A stretch of DNA of 5,572 nucleotides from Rickettsiales bacterium (lineage in GTDB: Bacteria > Pseudomonadota > Alphaproteobacteria > TMED127): positions 1-5,572 of the forward strand of contig PALU01000017.1 in NCBI GenBank assembly GCA_002706585.1. The letters run 5' to 3'. Below, in pieces: positions 4,644-5,572 of this stretch. Position numbers and translations under genes: made by a program. How positions within the stretch are numbered: the stretch's first letter is position 1; each line of letters opens with the position of its first letter. Below the pieces are notes generated by a model. That model did no database searches, had not been told where the DNA came from, and saw only the letters and a list, made by a program, of their open reading frames with translations.

Positions 4644-5572
4644 ATGTATTCTGAATTAATTAAAAATAAAAAGCGAAAAACTCCTATATGGTTTATGAGA
4701 CAAGCAGGTAGATATTTACCTGAGTATAGAGAAATAAGGTTGAAGAAAAGATCCTTTCTAGATCTTTGTTTTTCTCCACAAATAGCAAGCGAAATCTCTT
4801 TACAACCAATAAAAAGATTCGATTTTGACTTTATAATTCTATTTTCAGATATTTTAGTCATTCCTTACGCTTTGGGGCAAGATGTTCAGTTTATTGAAAA
4901 TGTTGGCCCAAAATTAGGTGAAATAGACTTCACAAACATCAATAATTTTTTCTCCACACGGGAATCAATGAATCTATTATCACCTGTTTTTGAAACATTA
5001 AAAATTCTTAAAAAAAAAAAGGGAGAGAAAAAAATAATTGGTTTTTGTGGTGGGCCATTTACGGTTCTTAACTATATGATAGAGAGGGGGACGTCAAAAA
5101 AACACGAGAAGATAATGGATTTTTTAGATACCCAAAAAGCTTTAGCCGTTTATCTTATTGAAAAAATAACAGAAATCTCCATAGAATATTTAATTAAGCA
5201 AATAGAGTCAGGAGCAGATTTTATACAAATTTTTGACTCGTGGGCAGGATTACTAAATGACAAGCAATATGAGCAATTTATTATTCAGCCAAGTAGAAAA
5301 ATAAATGAAGAGATTAAAAAGAAATATCCAGAAATACCGCAAATTTTTTTTCCTCGAGGATCCAAAGAAAAACTAAGAAATTTTTTACTTGATGTAAAAT
5401 GTGATGTAATATCTGTAGACGAGATCTCAGAAGAAACAAAAATATTTTGTATGAAAAAAAACATAGCTATACAAGGAAATCTTTGCCCACAAACACTTTT
5501 ACAAGGAGGACAAAAGTTGGAGAAAGAAGTTAAAAATATTCTAGAGAGATTCAAAGACAATACACATATATT
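4644..5572 (+). CDS. hemE: Uroporphyrinogen decarboxylase (3' end outside window)
   Basis: Removes the four acetate carboxyls of uroporphyrinogen III to give coproporphyrinogen III, in cytoplasmic haem synthesis. The frame is open from the ATG at 4644 to the window end: 309 whole codons of about 340-350. The start is fixed by an in-frame TAG directly before it (4641-4643). Motifs: IWFMRQAGRYLPEYR (residues 15-29) with the substrate-binding Arg pair R19 and R23; ISLQPIKRFDFD then FSDILVIPYALGQ (67-79) with the catalytic Asp69; GFCGGPFTVLNYMIERG with Tyr144; QIFDSWAG with Ser199; and AIQGNLCP near 275-282. These correspond to Asp86, Tyr164 and Ser219 of the human enzyme. The window ends at THI plus two bases of a Phe codon, just before the expected FNLGHGI with the conserved His. 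It diverges from maf; homologues sit at the origin in several alphaproteobacteria. Confidence 0.97.
   Translation, partial: MYSELIKNKKRKTPIWFMRQAGRYLPEYREIRLKKRSFLDLCFSPQIASEISLQPIKRFDFDFIILFSDILVIPYALGQDVQFIENVGPKLGEIDFTNINNFFSTRESMNLLSPVFETLKILKKKKGEKKIIGFCGGPFTVLNYMIERGTSKKHEKIMDFLDTQKALAVYLIEKITEISIEYLIKQIESGADFIQIFDSWAGLLNDKQYEQFIIQPSRKINEEIKKKYPEIPQIFFPRGSKEKLRNFLLDVKCDVISVDEISEETKIFCMKKNIAIQGNLCPQTLLQGGQKLEKEVKNILERFKDNTHI

Noticed and set aside
4604..4861. Minus-strand open frame of 85 codons
   Set aside because: Antisense to the hemE start and its repeats; its YIYIYIYI run comes only from the TA microsatellite.
5285..5560. Minus-strand open frame of 91 codons
   Set aside because: Antisense to hemE coding sequence with recognisable motifs; no independent support.

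Overview
This 5.6 kb window is strongly AT-rich and densely packed with housekeeping genes. It looks like an alphaproteobacterium with a small, streamlined genome. The protein set (LptE lipoprotein, intact leuS and holA, CoaE, AroE, Maf, HemE), the low GC and the ATGA-type overlaps resemble the Pelagibacterales (SAR11) or a similar marine AT-rich lineage, but the sequence alone cannot fix the genus. TGA is used as a normal stop, so the standard bacterial code applies. No mobile element, CRISPR array, tRNA, rRNA or defence gene was found.

Layout: (1) Bases 1-2355, plus strand: the 3' part of leuS (leucyl-tRNA synthetase), then lptE (LPS-assembly lipoprotein) and holA (DNA polymerase III delta subunit). 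Each junction is a 4-base ATGA overlap, so this is one translationally coupled unit. (2) Bases 2358-4375, minus strand, read from right to left: maf, aroE, coaE. These genes also overlap or nearly touch. coaE converges on holA with only two bases between the stop codons. (3) Bases 4376-4643: a 268-base divergent intergenic region, unusually long for such a compact genome. (4) Bases 4644 to the end, plus strand: hemE (uroporphyrinogen decarboxylase). It is cut by the window edge just before its conserved C-terminal NLGHG motif.

Two things stand out. First, aroE is split by a one-base shift at a run of seven A (coding strand). The sequence reads as a perfect shikimate dehydrogenase if one more A is supplied there. 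This is a real frameshift, a site rescued by slippage, or a homopolymer sequencing error. Second, the hemE-maf gap is a good candidate for the chromosome replication origin. hemE flanks the origin in Caulobacter crescentus, genes diverge from the gap on both sides, one strand is strikingly pyrimidine-rich, and there is a 12/13-base direct repeat, DnaA-box-like 9-mers (none perfect) and an AT-rich stretch. The origin call is an inference from context, not proven by the sequence.

The genes serve separate core pathways (translation, outer-membrane LPS export, replisome clamp loading, CoA synthesis, aromatic amino-acid synthesis, nucleotide housekeeping, haem synthesis). What links them is that homologous genes cluster around the origin in many alphaproteobacteria. 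I saw no undescribed multi-gene system here.
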